Assembly: GCF_001586785.1 (NCBI RefSeq)
Contig: NZ_LUFH02000056.1
Location: 1 to 40,611, forward strand
DNA from: Sphaerospermopsis aphanizomenoides BCCUSP55
Lineage (GTDB): Bacteria > Cyanobacteriota > Cyanobacteriia > Cyanobacteriales > Nostocaceae
DNA length: 40,611 nucleotides
Reading direction: 5' to 3'
The notes beneath the pieces are model-generated. The model worked only from the letters and a program-made list of their open reading frames with translations, made no database searches and was not told the origin of the DNA. Positions 26,497 to 35,073 of the stretch are shown in pieces; the stretch's first letter is position 1; every line of letters begins with the position of its first letter. The translations under genes were made by a program, and so were the position numbers.

Positions 26497-27219
26497 ATGT
26501 GGTGTGATTTGGGAAAATCAAGAACAGCAGTTGCTTTAGTCTGCCTAGTGACCGTTAGTGCAGGAATTTCAGATTTAGCTTTTGCTGTCCTTCAGCGTAA
26601 TTATAAGCCCCAGGAATTCCGGGCTGTATTGCATGGTTTAGGATACAACGTGAAAGTCAGCAATGGTTCACTGACAGATGAAGAAACGAAAAAAGCAATC
26701 AGTGACTTTCAAAAAGGTTATAAGCTACCTGTTGATGGTAAAGCAGGTCCAAAAACCCAAGCGTTTGCTGCCAACATTGTACAAATTCTCCAAAGGAATT
26801 TGAATACTGTACTAAAGCCTAATCCTCCCCTGCCCCGTGATCAATTCTACAGCCTGCGGATGGAAGAATTGGTAAAAGAGTATCAAAAAAAACATCAGCT
26901 AACGGAAACTGGTATTGCTGACTTGGCGCTGCGTCAGAAGTTGAATGAGGAGGCCAAGCAAGTTATCGGCCAACCAGTAACTCAACCTTCACCAAAACCT
27001 TCAGCTAAACCTGCACCAACTAATAAACCAACGGCTAAACCTACAACTAAACCAACATCTAAACCTGCACCAACTAATAAACCAACGGCTAAACCTACAA
27101 CTAAACCAACATCTAAACCTACACCAACGACTAAACCTTCAGCTAAACCTACACCGACATCTACACCTTCTTCAACCGCAACACCAACTCCAACTGCTTC
27201 ACCGACAGCTAAACCCTAA
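26497..27219 (+). CDS. Secreted peptidoglycan-binding protein with repeat tail
   Basis: A 240-residue exported protein. Signal peptide around residues 8-30 ([21 protein letters not shown]); then two PG_binding_1-type domains: [20 protein letters not shown] to [16 protein letters not shown], and a weaker one around [25 protein letters not shown]; then about 80 residues of Pro/Thr/Lys/Ala repeats ([14 protein letters not shown]). The start is fixed by AAGGAG 8 nt before the ATG at 26497; an upstream TTG (26467) keeps the frame open but is not needed. It probably binds the cell wall in the periplasm. No catalytic domain is attached. Confidence 0.87.
   Translation: MWCDLGKSRTAVALVCLVTVSAGISDLAFAVLQRNYKPQEFRAVLHGLGYNVKVSNGSLTDEETKKAISDFQKGYKLPVDGKAGPKTQAFAANIVQILQRNLNTVLKPNPPLPRDQFYSLRMEELVKEYQKKHQLTETGIADLALRQKLNEEAKQVIGQPVTQPSPKPSAKPAPTNKPTAKPTTKPTSKPAPTNKPTAKPTTKPTSKPTPTTKPSAKPTPTSTPSSTATPTPTASPTAKP
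27007..27114. repeat. Perfect 54-bp in-frame duplication
   Basis: A 54-bp unit (18 codons) at 27007-27060 is repeated exactly at 27061-27114 within the Pro/Thr/Lys tail of the peptidoglycan-binding protein, so tail length is likely to vary between strains. Confidence 0.9.
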
Positions 27220-27239
27220 ATTTTTGAGAGGCTTTTTTT

Positions 27240-27437
27240 GGTAAGCATCAGCTTGACACTCCCCTGGCTAAAGCCGTTCGCGCAAGTGTCTGGCCAGCGA
27301 GGGGATTCTTGGTTCACAGACTCACCATTAGACGACAGGTTGACACCAAGCGCAGACTAACGCCACGCTACGCTATCGGGGTTTTCAGCCTATTTTCTTA
27401 TCAAGCCAAACACGGGACTAATGGCTGAATGCTTACC
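27240..27437. mobile_element. MITE-like or decayed IS200/IS605-type element
   Basis: The ends are inverted: GGTAAGCATCAGC at 27240-27252 and GCTGAATGCTTACC at 27424-27437. Inside is CTTGACACTCCCC paired across a short interior with GGGGATTCTTGG, a hairpin I associate with IS200/IS605-type element ends in cyanobacteria, and several further short palindromes (GCCACGCTACGC). It has no coding capacity and sits between the convergent peptidoglycan-binding and glycosyltransferase genes. Confidence 0.5.
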
Positions 27438-27451
27438 ATATTATGAATTAG

Positions 27452-28444
27452 TTAAATGCCAAATTTTTTGATGGATATCAATCTTGATTTTCTCCATAAT
27501 TCTTGGGGCGAGTAATAAGATTTTGGTACTTTTTTTAATTGGAGAAAATGATGTTCAAGCTTTTTGGCAAAAGCAACAGATGTAAATTTCTGCCCTTCTG
27601 GAGATGATAAAAATGCTTTAATATTATCTCTGATGCGAGAAAATTCTGATGGGGTTACATTCATCATTCTTTTGTAAAGTTCATTGTAGTCTGAACCATC
27701 AAACTCTAGATAACATTCTGGAGGAATATGTTTGGAAATGTCAGGAGCGCCAAAATATATTGGTATTCCCCCAGCATAAAAGGCTGAAAAGATTTTTTCT
27801 GTGATATAGCCGTCTTCTCGGCTATTTTCAAAGCAAATTATAAATTTGTAATCTCTCAGTGTTAGCAATTTTTCATCGCCCATAATTGAGCCTTTAATTA
27901 TCCCTTTCCAACCAGTATTAAACCAAGGTAATGTTTTTTGCCATACTCTTCCATAGGTATGAAAATCATCACCTAATACTTTGTCAAAAAAGGTAACTGC
28001 TTTTTCGCGTTCGATGTCACCTTCGAGATTTCTATATTCTTTTTTATATCTTTGATGAACCATTGCTAGGGTATACTCTGGTTCTGGTTTGTATTCTTGG
28101 AGTGAAGAAAAATGTTGAGGAGTTAAATAAAATTCATCTTCAGATGCACCATTAGAACTGCTGATTCCTAAAAATCCACCAAAAATGTTCTTATATTTTG
28201 CGCCATACATTTGACTATATCTGGAGTAAGGTTCTGTAATTACCAGGATTGTTCTTTGCAGAGAAAACTGTGGCAAAACTTGGCCATTCATGGAGATAAA
28301 AAAATCAGCTTCCTCTGGTCTTGATGTGTAGTAGTACCCTTGAGATTCAAGATAGGATAGTCCAGTTTTTCCGTGTATATCTTCTCCGGAAAGAATGTGC
28401 TTTAATGAGCCTACTCCATCCGGGTTTTTTTCACAAAACTTCAT
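27452..28444 (-). CDS. GT10-family glycosyltransferase (fucosyltransferase-like)
   Basis: A 330-residue cytosolic enzyme. The C-terminal half has the hallmark of glycosyltransferase family 10: KFIICFENSREDGYITEKIF followed by SAFYAGGIPIYFGAPDISKHIP, and then ECYLEF. This block binds GDP-fucose in characterised alpha-1,3/1,4-fucosyltransferases. No signal or transmembrane helix, as in bacterial members. Donor and acceptor cannot be read from sequence; other GT10 proteins modify O-antigen or glycolipids. No other sugar-synthesis gene is adjacent, so it is an isolated glycosyltransferase in a spot flanked by a MITE-like element. Confidence 0.88.
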   Translation of the reverse strand: MKFCEKNPDGVGSLKHILSGEDIHGKTGLSYLESQGYYYTSRPEEADFFISMNGQVLPQFSLQRTILVITEPYSRYSQMYGAKYKNIFGGFLGISSSNGASEDEFYLTPQHFSSLQEYKPEPEYTLAMVHQRYKKEYRNLEGDIEREKAVTFFDKVLGDDFHTYGRVWQKTLPWFNTGWKGIIKGSIMGDEKLLTLRDYKFIICFENSREDGYITEKIFSAFYAGGIPIYFGAPDISKHIPPECYLEFDGSDYNELYKRMMNVTPSEFSRIRDNIKAFLSSPEGQKFTSVAFAKKLEHHFLQLKKVPKSYYSPQELWRKSRLISIKKFGI

Positions 28445-28604
28445 GTTTCAAATCCTCTGTTAAAATTGCAATATATAAGAATATAGCAATGTCCTGTTAC
28501 CTATTTTACCAAAGAATAAATATATTCACTAGGTGTAACAAAATGAAGATGAAACAATAATCTTGTGCTACCCTAACGGTGTAGGTGGGCTAGTAACTGA
28601 AATA

Positions 28605-30167
28605 TCAATCATCCTCTTCATCAGGTTGTAAATCTATATCTTCCAAAGATTGATGGGGAATTGCGGCAATAATTGCATCTATGACTTTGGAAACTTGTAA
28701 AATCTCAATTTTCAGGTCAGGGAATTTTTGTCCTTTGGGAACTATGGCGCGTTTAAATCCGAGTTTTGCTGCTTCTTTTAACCGTAGTTCCATTTGAGAA
28801 ACTGATCGCACTTGTCCCCCTAACCCCACTTCTCCAATTAATACTGTACCTGGATCAACTATTCTGTCGCGGAAACTGGCTACAATGGCGATCGCTATTC
28901 CTAAGTCTACTGCTGGTTCTTCTACGTTTAAACCACCCGCAGATGCTACATAGGAATCTAATTTGGACATGGGTATGCCTACGCGCTTTTCTAATACTGC
29001 TAAAATCTGCACTAAGCGGTTATAATCTATGCCTGTTCCCGCCCGACGAGGAGAAGGGTAACTAGTAGGACTGACTAAAGCTTGTAATTCTACAACTATG
29101 GGTCTTGTTCCTTCGCAAGCGACTACTATGGCTGTTCCTGGTGCGGGGTCGTCGCGGTTGCCTAGAAATAATTCTGAAGGATTAGGTACTTCTCGTAATC
29201 CATGTGAAACCATTTCAAATATACCAATTTCGTGGGTAGCTCCGAAACGGTTTTTCACAGTTCTTAATAATCGGTGAGATGCAAAGCGATCGCCTTCAAA
29301 ATACAAGACGGTATCTACTAAATGTTCTAAGACTCTTGGTCCGGCAATAGTGCCTTCTTTGGTGACATGACCAACAATTAACATTGTAATATCTTCATGT
29401 TTGGCCACTTTCATCAATGCTGCCGTACATTCCCGGACTTGGGCTACTGAACCAGGTGCAGATGTTAATGCGGGGAAAAATACTGTTTGTATACTGTCAA
29501 TTACTGCCAAATTGGGTTTGAGGGAGTCAATTTCCCGGAGAATTTCTTCTAAATCTGTTTCTGGTAAAACATACAGGTCAGCACTCATACTCACAGGCTC
29601 TATGGCTTCATCTGTATTTTCTGGGTTAGTATCAGTTGCATCTGTTTGATTTTCCTGATCTTTAGCTTCTTCCGTAACTACATTGAGCGGTTTGGACATT
29701 CCCAAACGAGAAGCGCGTAATTTCACCTGTTGACCTGATTCTTCCCCTGTGACGTAGAGAATACGGTATCTTTGCGCCAGTTGGTTAGATACTTGTAATA
29801 ACAAAGTAGATTTACCTATACCGGGATCGCCACCGATAAGCACCATTGAACCGGGGACAACTCCACCACCGAGTACCCGATCTAACTCTCCATAACCAGA
29901 TTCCCATCGCGCAATTTGGCGATCGCTAATTTGATCAAAAGTTAGAGAAGCTCTTGGTTTAGCGGGTTTATTAGCAGATGATTTAATACCTCCTGGTGCA
30001 GCGTGCCAGTTACCGACTCCCCCACGACTAGGTATATCTACTCCGAAAGGTGTGGCATTCTGTTCTACTAAAGAATCGTAAGTGTCACAGTTGGAACACT
30101 TTCCAAACCATTGGGAGAATTCTGCTCCACATTTGCTACAAATAAAAATGGTTTTTGGCTTTGCCAT
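28605..30167 (-). CDS. radA: DNA repair protein RadA (Sms)
   Basis: RecA-like ATPase that aids branch migration in recombination. Zinc finger CSKCGAEFSQWFGKCSNC at residues 10-27, Walker A GGDPGIGKST near 112-121, the RadA-specific KNRFG motif in TVKNRFGATHEIGIFEM, and a Lon-protease-like C-terminal domain (GGLNVEEPAVDLGIAIAI, LIGEVGLGGQVR). At 520 residues it is longer than the usual 450-460 because of an acidic insertion around 165-200 (DQENQTDATDTNPENTDE) between Walker A and the next core strand. It is divergent from rpaB, a neighbour pair that I believe recurs in cyanobacteria. Confidence 0.95.
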   Translation of the reverse strand: MAKPKTIFICSKCGAEFSQWFGKCSNCDTYDSLVEQNATPFGVDIPSRGGVGNWHAAPGGIKSSANKPAKPRASLTFDQISDRQIARWESGYGELDRVLGGGVVPGSMVLIGGDPGIGKSTLLLQVSNQLAQRYRILYVTGEESGQQVKLRASRLGMSKPLNVVTEEAKDQENQTDATDTNPENTDEAIEPVSMSADLYVLPETDLEEILREIDSLKPNLAVIDSIQTVFFPALTSAPGSVAQVRECTAALMKVAKHEDITMLIVGHVTKEGTIAGPRVLEHLVDTVLYFEGDRFASHRLLRTVKNRFGATHEIGIFEMVSHGLREVPNPSELFLGNRDDPAPGTAIVVACEGTRPIVVELQALVSPTSYPSPRRAGTGIDYNRLVQILAVLEKRVGIPMSKLDSYVASAGGLNVEEPAVDLGIAIAIVASFRDRIVDPGTVLIGEVGLGGQVRSVSQMELRLKEAAKLGFKRAIVPKGQKFPDLKIEILQVSKVIDAIIAAIPHQSLEDIDLQPDEEDD

Positions 30168-30336
30168 GCTTAAATTTTATGAAATAATCTTAATTTTTTC
30201 TTAATTGTTGCTATCCAGAAAAATCCCATCACAGTAGTAATTTGAGCTTTTTCCAATTAACAGCAGGAATGATATCTTAATAATATGATATTAAAAATTC
30301 ATCATGTAAAATTTTGGTTAAGGAGCTGAGGGAAAC

Positions 30337-31065
30337 TTGGAAAGTCATAAAGAAAAAATCCTAGTAGTAGACGACGAAGCCAGCATTCGCCGGATTTTGG
30401 AAACGCGCCTTTCCATGATTGGCTATGATGTAGTAACCGCTGGTGACGGCGAAGAAGCTTTAGAAACTTTTCGCAAAGCTGAACCAGATTTAGTAGTTTT
30501 AGATGTGATGATGCCAAAGTTAGACGGCTATGGTGTCTGTCAAGAATTACGTAAAGAATCTGATGTTCCGATTATTATGCTAACAGCTTTGGGTGATGTA
30601 GCCGATCGCATCACAGGCTTAGAATTGGGTGCTGACGACTATGTAGTCAAACCATTCTCCCCCAAGGAATTAGAAGCGCGGATTCGCTCAGTTTTACGAC
30701 GAGTAGACAAAACAGGTGCAACTGGTATTCCCAGTTCTGGAGTGATTCATGTCGGGAATATTAGAATTGATACAAATAAACGCCAAGTTTACAAAGGTGA
30801 TGAACGTATCCGCTTAACTGGGATGGAGTTTAGCCTACTAGAATTATTGGTGAGCCGTTCGGGAGAAGCGTTTTCTCGTTCAGAAATTTTGCAAGAAGTT
30901 TGGGGATATACACCAGAACGTCATGTTGATACTCGCGTGGTAGATGTGCATATCTCACGGTTGCGGGCAAAATTAGAAGATGATCCTAGTAACCCAGAAT
31001 TAATACTTACTGCTAGAGGTACTGGTTATCTTTTTCAGAGGATTATTGAACCAGGAGAGGAGTAG
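30337..31065 (+). CDS. rpaB: Response regulator RpaB (OmpR family)
   Basis: Essential cyanobacterial transcription factor (chloroplast homolog ycf27) that controls high-light and photosystem genes via HLR1 sites. Receiver domain: ILVVDDEASIRRILETRLSM, phospho-Asp in DLVVLDVMMPKLDGYGV (about residue 56), the Thr in MLTALGD and KPFSPKELEARI. DNA-binding domain: RLTGMEFSLLELLVSRSGEAFS and HVDTRVVDVHISRLRAKLE. The start is TTG at 30337 preceded by AAGGAG (12 nt away) and GAGGG (5 nt away); no ATG is available upstream of the conserved N-terminus. The partner kinase (NblS in other species) is not in the window. Confidence 0.95.
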   Translation: MESHKEKILVVDDEASIRRILETRLSMIGYDVVTAGDGEEALETFRKAEPDLVVLDVMMPKLDGYGVCQELRKESDVPIIMLTALGDVADRITGLELGADDYVVKPFSPKELEARIRSVLRRVDKTGATGIPSSGVIHVGNIRIDTNKRQVYKGDERIRLTGMEFSLLELLVSRSGEAFSRSEILQEVWGYTPERHVDTRVVDVHISRLRAKLEDDPSNPELILTARGTGYLFQRIIEPGEE

Positions 31066-31082
31066 GTGATAGGTGACAGTGA

Positions 31083-31178
31083 AGAGGCAGGGGAGGCAGG
31101 GGAAGCAGGGGAAGCAGGGGAAGCAGGGGAAGATTAATAACCCAATGACCAATGACCAATGACCAATGACCAATGACA
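31083..31178. repeat. GGGGAAGCA nonamer and CAATGAC heptamer arrays
   Basis: GGGGAAGCA/GGGGAGGCA units (31087-31131) followed by five CAATGAC units (31143-31178). The last CAATGAC unit contains the ATG start codon of the next gene. Confidence 0.88.
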
Positions 31179-31829
31179 AAATCTGATCCTAATGTAGTTT
31201 TGCGGCGTTTACCCTTGGTAGTCGGGGGTTTAGGTGCTGTACTTTTGCTGATTAATCGTTTGTTAACACCGGAACTGACAGATTCTCAAGCGCGGGGGGA
31301 TGTGCTGGGAGTAATTTTGAGTGCGGTGTTAATTTTAACGGGTTTGATTTGGCAGCAAGTACAACCTCGCACACCTGAGACGGTAGAACTAATTGGAGAG
31401 GAAGGTTTTGTCTTAGCCCCCGATTTACCAGAAACCGTGAAAACAGAATTAGCCTGGGCATCGCATTTATTATTGACGAATACGGTCACGCGATCGCTCA
31501 TAGTTTATTACCAAGGTAAAGTTCTGTTACGTCGCGGTATTCTGGCCTCTAAGTCGGAAGTAGTACCAGGAGCAATATTAAAAAGAGTTTTAGAAACACA
31601 CAAACCAGTTTATTTAGTAGCTTTGAAAGTTTATCCCGGCAAAATTGAATTTGATTATTTACCAGAAAATACACAAGGTGTAATTTGTCAACCAATTGGT
31701 AGAGAAGGTGTTTTAATTTTAGGGGCAAATGCTCCTCGGAGTTACACCAAACAAGACGAAAACTGGATTGCGGGTATTGCTGATAAATTAGCTGTAACGC
31801 TTGAAAGGGGTGTAGGGGAGAGAAATTAA
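31173..31829 (+). CDS. CCB2/CCB4-family cofactor assembly of complex C subunit B
   Basis: A 218-residue protein of the CCB2/CCB4 family, which in chloroplasts helps attach the c-type haem ci to cytochrome b6. Two N-terminal membrane helices (about residues 12-30, LPLVVGGLGAVLLLINRLL, and 42-60) are followed by a soluble GAF-like domain (SHLLLTNTVTRSLIVYYQGK to KLAVTLERG). The cyanobacterial role is inferred from the plant family. The start ATG (MTKSDPNVVLRRLP) is inside a CAATGAC repeat and the TAA stop is inside an AATTAAG repeat, so both ends of the gene are set by repeat arrays. Confidence 0.83.
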   Translation: MTKSDPNVVLRRLPLVVGGLGAVLLLINRLLTPELTDSQARGDVLGVILSAVLILTGLIWQQVQPRTPETVELIGEEGFVLAPDLPETVKTELAWASHLLLTNTVTRSLIVYYQGKVLLRRGILASKSEVVPGAILKRVLETHKPVYLVALKVYPGKIEFDYLPENTQGVICQPIGREGVLILGANAPRSYTKQDENWIAGIADKLAVTLERGVGERN

Positions 31830-31928
31830 GAATTAAGAATTAAGAATTAAGAATTAAGAATTAAGAATTAAGAATTAAGAATTAAGAATTAAGAATTAAG
31901 AATTAAGAATTAAGAATTAAGAATTAAG
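31824..31928. repeat. Perfect heptamer array (AATTAAG)15
   Basis: Fifteen exact AATTAAG units (105 bp). The first unit includes the TAA stop of the upstream gene. Confidence 0.93.
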
Positions 31929-31975
31929 AATTCTTGACTATAGTCTTTTAACACTTGAATCTTATCTTCTGCCTA

Positions 31976-32031
31976 TTCCCTGTTCCCTGTTCCCTGTTCC
32001 CTGTTCCCTGTTCCCTGAATTACGAATTATG
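31976..32031. repeat. TTCCCTG (x6) and AATTACG (x2) heptamers
   Basis: Six exact TTCCCTG units at 31976-32017, then AATTACG and AATTATG. The last unit provides the ATG of the DUF456 gene by an ACG-to-ATG difference from its neighbour. Confidence 0.9.
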
Positions 32032-32547
32032 CAAATTATTTACTGGTTATTAGTAGCTGTAATGCTCGTGGGTGTAATTGGTGCAGTAGTTCCAGCTATT
32101 CCTGGTAGTAGCTTGATATTAGTAGCTATTATCATCTGGGGAGTCGTCAGTAGTTCCTTGGCAGCAATTAAAATTCCCCTGATTGTGACAATTATTGTTC
32201 TACTTTTGAGTATGGGAGTAGATTTCTTAGCTGGTTACGTAGGTGCAAAACAAGCTGGTGCGAGTAAATGGGGACAAATTGGTGCATTTGTCGGTTTATT
32301 TCTGGGATTTTTCGGATTATTGCCTACTTTACCTTTTGGGGGTCCGCTATTAGGTATGTTACTGGGACCGCTTTTAGGTGCGATTATTGGTGAATTTCTT
32401 TATCAAAGAGACTTGGGTAAAGCTGTTAAAGCTGGTATAGGAATAACTGTAGGAACGGTAGTAGGAAATTTACTTCAGGGTATTCTCGCGGTGGGTGCGG
32501 TGATAGTTTTTTTATGGACTACATGGCCACAGGTCTATGGTGGGTAG
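32029..32547 (+). CDS. DUF456 membrane protein
   Basis: A 172-residue, very hydrophobic protein of the DUF456 family. About five membrane helices with many Gly residues; family features include VVPAIPGSSLILVAIIIWG near residues 21-39, DFLAGYVGAKQAGASKWGQIG near 65-85 and PFGGPLLGMLLGPLLGAIIGE. Function unknown. The start codon lies in a heptamer repeat with no ribosome binding site in reach. Confidence 0.85.
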   Translation: MQIIYWLLVAVMLVGVIGAVVPAIPGSSLILVAIIIWGVVSSSLAAIKIPLIVTIIVLLLSMGVDFLAGYVGAKQAGASKWGQIGAFVGLFLGFFGLLPTLPFGGPLLGMLLGPLLGAIIGEFLYQRDLGKAVKAGIGITVGTVVGNLLQGILAVGAVIVFLWTTWPQVYGG

Positions 32548-33084
32548 AAATTTCAGTATCAGTAATGGTTTTAAGGGTAACTTCTTCATCATAGCTTCAT
32601 ATAACTAGGAATGCCGTTAAGGATTGGATAAATAAAAAATCAAGGTCAACGCAAAGCTTACAACATAAGTGATTTGTTGATTTTTAACCCAGCGTGGGGG
32701 TGTAGCACTGTTGTTAACCAAACTGGCTTCATCTCAGGCTATTGCCGTAAAATTACGCTTGATCAGATTTACGGATGCGAGAAAAACAACTAAATGCTTG
32801 ATGAAGATTACATCAAGATGCTTAGGTACATATTGCCAACTACTGATTGGCTATGTAATTATTCTAATGTAGGGAACACACAAGGAACTAATAGCTAACA
32901 GCTACAGTATCCTGACAGTGTTAACACAGCAATCCTAGCTTAGTTTTTAAACGAAAACAGAAAACGACTTCATTTCAGGTTAAAACGCTTATCTTTTGAA
33001 CTGCTACACAATTTACAGGATTGCTGCTCGGAAAATCACGTAATTATTTTTTCTTACATCTTTTCATAGGAGCTTTAGACTACA
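32548..33084. other. Gene-free stretch upstream of the PEP-CTERM gene
   Basis: 537 bp AT-rich. I see no gene or repeat array. It probably contains the promoter and a long leader for the PEP-CTERM gene, whose ribosome binding site AGGAG lies at 33068-33072. Confidence 0.55.
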
Positions 33085-33834
33085 ATGTTTAACTTTAAAT
33101 CCAAGGTACTAGCTGCTGCTACTGCTCTGCCCATTGTTGCTACTGGGTTTTTGGCCTCTACTGGTGCTGCTCAAGCTGCTGCTATTGTAGGTGAGTTTAG
33201 TTTTGACGGTGGTCTAACCTATCCAGGAGCTTTAGGCAGTAACGTTACATTGACAAAGAACTCCCTCACATTCTCACCTGACAGCGTAGATTTTGTTCCT
33301 CCTAATAATGGACCAGTTACTCCAGTTGCTCTTTCTGGTCAAACAGGAAGCTTCGTAGGTTTCAATTCCGCAGGCATCCGTGATATCATTTCTTTTGACG
33401 CATTTGCAACACAAAACCCTTTTTTAGACTTAGGTAATCTTGAGCTTCCTGTTTTGGGTGAGGCTCCTGGTATTGTTGCCGGTGGTAATTACTCGACCAT
33501 AGTCAACGATAAAAATGTTTTTAATCTGAGTTCTGCTAAATATAAACTCAGCCAGTCAGGTGCTAACGTCAGTGTAGACGTTGAAATCTGGGGAACTTTT
33601 GTTAGTGAAACTGGTGAGACCAGTGCTGGTGCAGGAAACATAACTTTCCAAAAGAATGATACAAATGTTGCTGCTGTACAGGCACTTCTCAATGGTGGTG
33701 GCTCCTTAAGTGGTTTAACTTTCTCAGGTGCTGCTTTCACTGCTAAAGTTCCTGAACCCACCACAATGTTAGGTTTAGGTTTAGTTGGTGCAGGAATGAC
33801 CTTAGCTCGTCGTCGCAAACTTGTAAAAGCATAA
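33085..33834 (+). CDS. PEP-CTERM sorting domain protein
   Basis: A 249-residue exported protein. N-terminal signal peptide with AQA cleavage site (VLAAATALPIVATGFLAST, cut about residue 31). The mature part is Gly/Ser/Asn-rich beta-type sequence with no catalytic motif. The C-terminus is a textbook PEP-CTERM signal: VPEPTTMLGLGLVGAGM, a membrane helix, then ARRRK. Such proteins are processed by an exosortase (not in the window) and usually end at the cell surface or in extracellular polysaccharide. AGGAG 12 nt before the ATG supports the start. Function unknown. Confidence 0.9.
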   Translation: MFNFKSKVLAAATALPIVATGFLASTGAAQAAAIVGEFSFDGGLTYPGALGSNVTLTKNSLTFSPDSVDFVPPNNGPVTPVALSGQTGSFVGFNSAGIRDIISFDAFATQNPFLDLGNLELPVLGEAPGIVAGGNYSTIVNDKNVFNLSSAKYKLSQSGANVSVDVEIWGTFVSETGETSAGAGNITFQKNDTNVAAVQALLNGGGSLSGLTFSGAAFTAKVPEPTTMLGLGLVGAGMTLARRRKLVKA

Positions 33835-34163
33835 TTTGTAAGACTGCTTTTATAGCAGGAGTCAGGAGTAAAAGCCTCTTTTCGTGGGAGTTTCATTATC
33901 AATTGATGTCCTCACCACCCTGTCCACGGCCATAACATTAAAATCTTTAAATATCGACCTGGTGGGAATGCAACTTTACCAACCAGGCCAATTTTTTTTA
34001 GTTGTAGAACCTCAAAAATATCCCCAACTTATAGCAACAGCTAAGGTGGTTAAGAAATCAATCAACAGATGATAAAACGTAGACACTAAAAGCTTTTTAA
34101 CTCTGTCACCTGCTAGATAACATTGATTGACAAGATCAAGAAAGAAATCAGGGATATTAAGCT
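33835..34163. other. Gap with a doubtful small frame and dispersed repeat
   Basis: A 62-codon plus-strand frame (GTG at 33884, stop at 34072) contains LYQPGQFFLVVEPQKYPQLI, which reads like real protein but is not recognised; it may be the end of a lost gene. It merges with the second copy of the 49-bp dispersed repeat (34064-34112), just as the Uma2 relic does at 2181. Confidence 0.45.
34064..34112 (+). repeat. Dispersed 49-bp repeat, copy 2
   Basis: Matches 2181-2229 with few mismatches (AACAGATGATAAAAC ... CTCTGTCACCTG). Confidence 0.7.
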
Positions 34164-34820
34164 TTATTCCAAAGCTGTTTTCGCTTCCTTTGCAACTGCT
34201 TCAACTTCGTCATTAACCAGAGTTTCCAGAACAGATTTAGCTTCGGTACTACCTAAACTACTCAAAGCTTGTACCACTCTGTAACGAATTTGCCAATCTG
34301 GGTTAGTGCTGTATTGAACTAAAAGGGGAACAGCTTGAACATCTCCCAACTCACCCAGGGAACTGATAGCAGCAGTTTGGATTAAACCGTTATCGGAAGC
34401 AAGTGCTTGTTTAAGTAGTTCAAAACCCCGTGGATCTCCCAATGCTCCCAAGGTAGCAATAATACTGAATTGTACTAACCATTCCGGGGTTTTATGGTAA
34501 AGCTGCTCTAAATCTTCAAAAGCTGCGTGTAATTTCAGCGCACCTAAACAATCTGCTGCTGCTGCTTGCACATCTGCTTCTGGATCATTGAGTAGTTGCC
34601 GTAATATCTGCAAGGATAAATCTAAATCCTGTTCTCCCAAAGTATCAAGTTGACTTACCGCAGAATAACGGACACGGGAATTTTTATCCCCAATAGCGAT
34701 TTGTATTAGTTCAAATGCGGTTTTAGGTTCTAGTTCTCGAATTTGATTAACAGCACGCAAGCGATCGCCCAAATTCTCAGAACTCAGTAATTCTTTCACA
34801 GACTCAGCAGAAATACTCAT
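34164..34820 (-). CDS. nblB: HEAT-repeat protein, probable phycobilisome degradation factor NblB
   Basis: A 218-residue all-helical protein made of about six HEAT-like repeats (NSRVRYSAVSQLDTLGE, EADVQAAAADCLGAL, NGLIQTAAISSLGELGD, DWQIRYRVVQALSSLGS). Length, the start MSISAESVKELLSSENLGDRLRAV and the repeat pattern fit the NblB group, related to phycobilin lyase subunits and involved in phycobilisome breakdown during nutrient stress. CpcE/CpcF-type lyases are relatives, so the exact assignment is less sure than the family. Monocistronic. Confidence 0.7.
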   Translation of the reverse strand: MSISAESVKELLSSENLGDRLRAVNQIRELEPKTAFELIQIAIGDKNSRVRYSAVSQLDTLGEQDLDLSLQILRQLLNDPEADVQAAAADCLGALKLHAAFEDLEQLYHKTPEWLVQFSIIATLGALGDPRGFELLKQALASDNGLIQTAAISSLGELGDVQAVPLLVQYSTNPDWQIRYRVVQALSSLGSTEAKSVLETLVNDEVEAVAKEAKTALE

Positions 34821-34970
34821 TTAATTATCCTATAGGAATCCGGTTTGGTTTCTGATAGCGCAGTGTGGCGTAAGCCATATTGGTTTGTGTAGGCAGGGAA
34901 TAGGGTTTTAGAGGAGTTGGATGTACGGAGTTTTGTTCAATAATCAAATAGGAGTCCTATATGTTATTGA

Positions 34971-35073
34971 GCATTGGGCATTGGGCATTGGGCATTGGGT
35001 TATTAATCTTCCCCTGCTTCCCCTGCTTCTCCTGCTTCCCCTGCCTCTTCTCTGTCACCTGTCACCTGTCACC
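34971..35073. repeat. Cluster of GCATTGG, CCCCTGCTT and TGTCACC arrays
   Basis: Four GCATTGG units (34971-34998), several CCCCTGCTT-type units (35011-35045) and three TGTCACC units (35053-35073). The last array directly abuts the TAG stop of the CBS-domain gene. Confidence 0.88.

Noticed and set aside
33843-33857. A terminator after the PEP-CTERM gene (CTGCT-TTTAT-AGCAG)
   Set aside because: The stem is only 5 bp and is not followed by a T-run.
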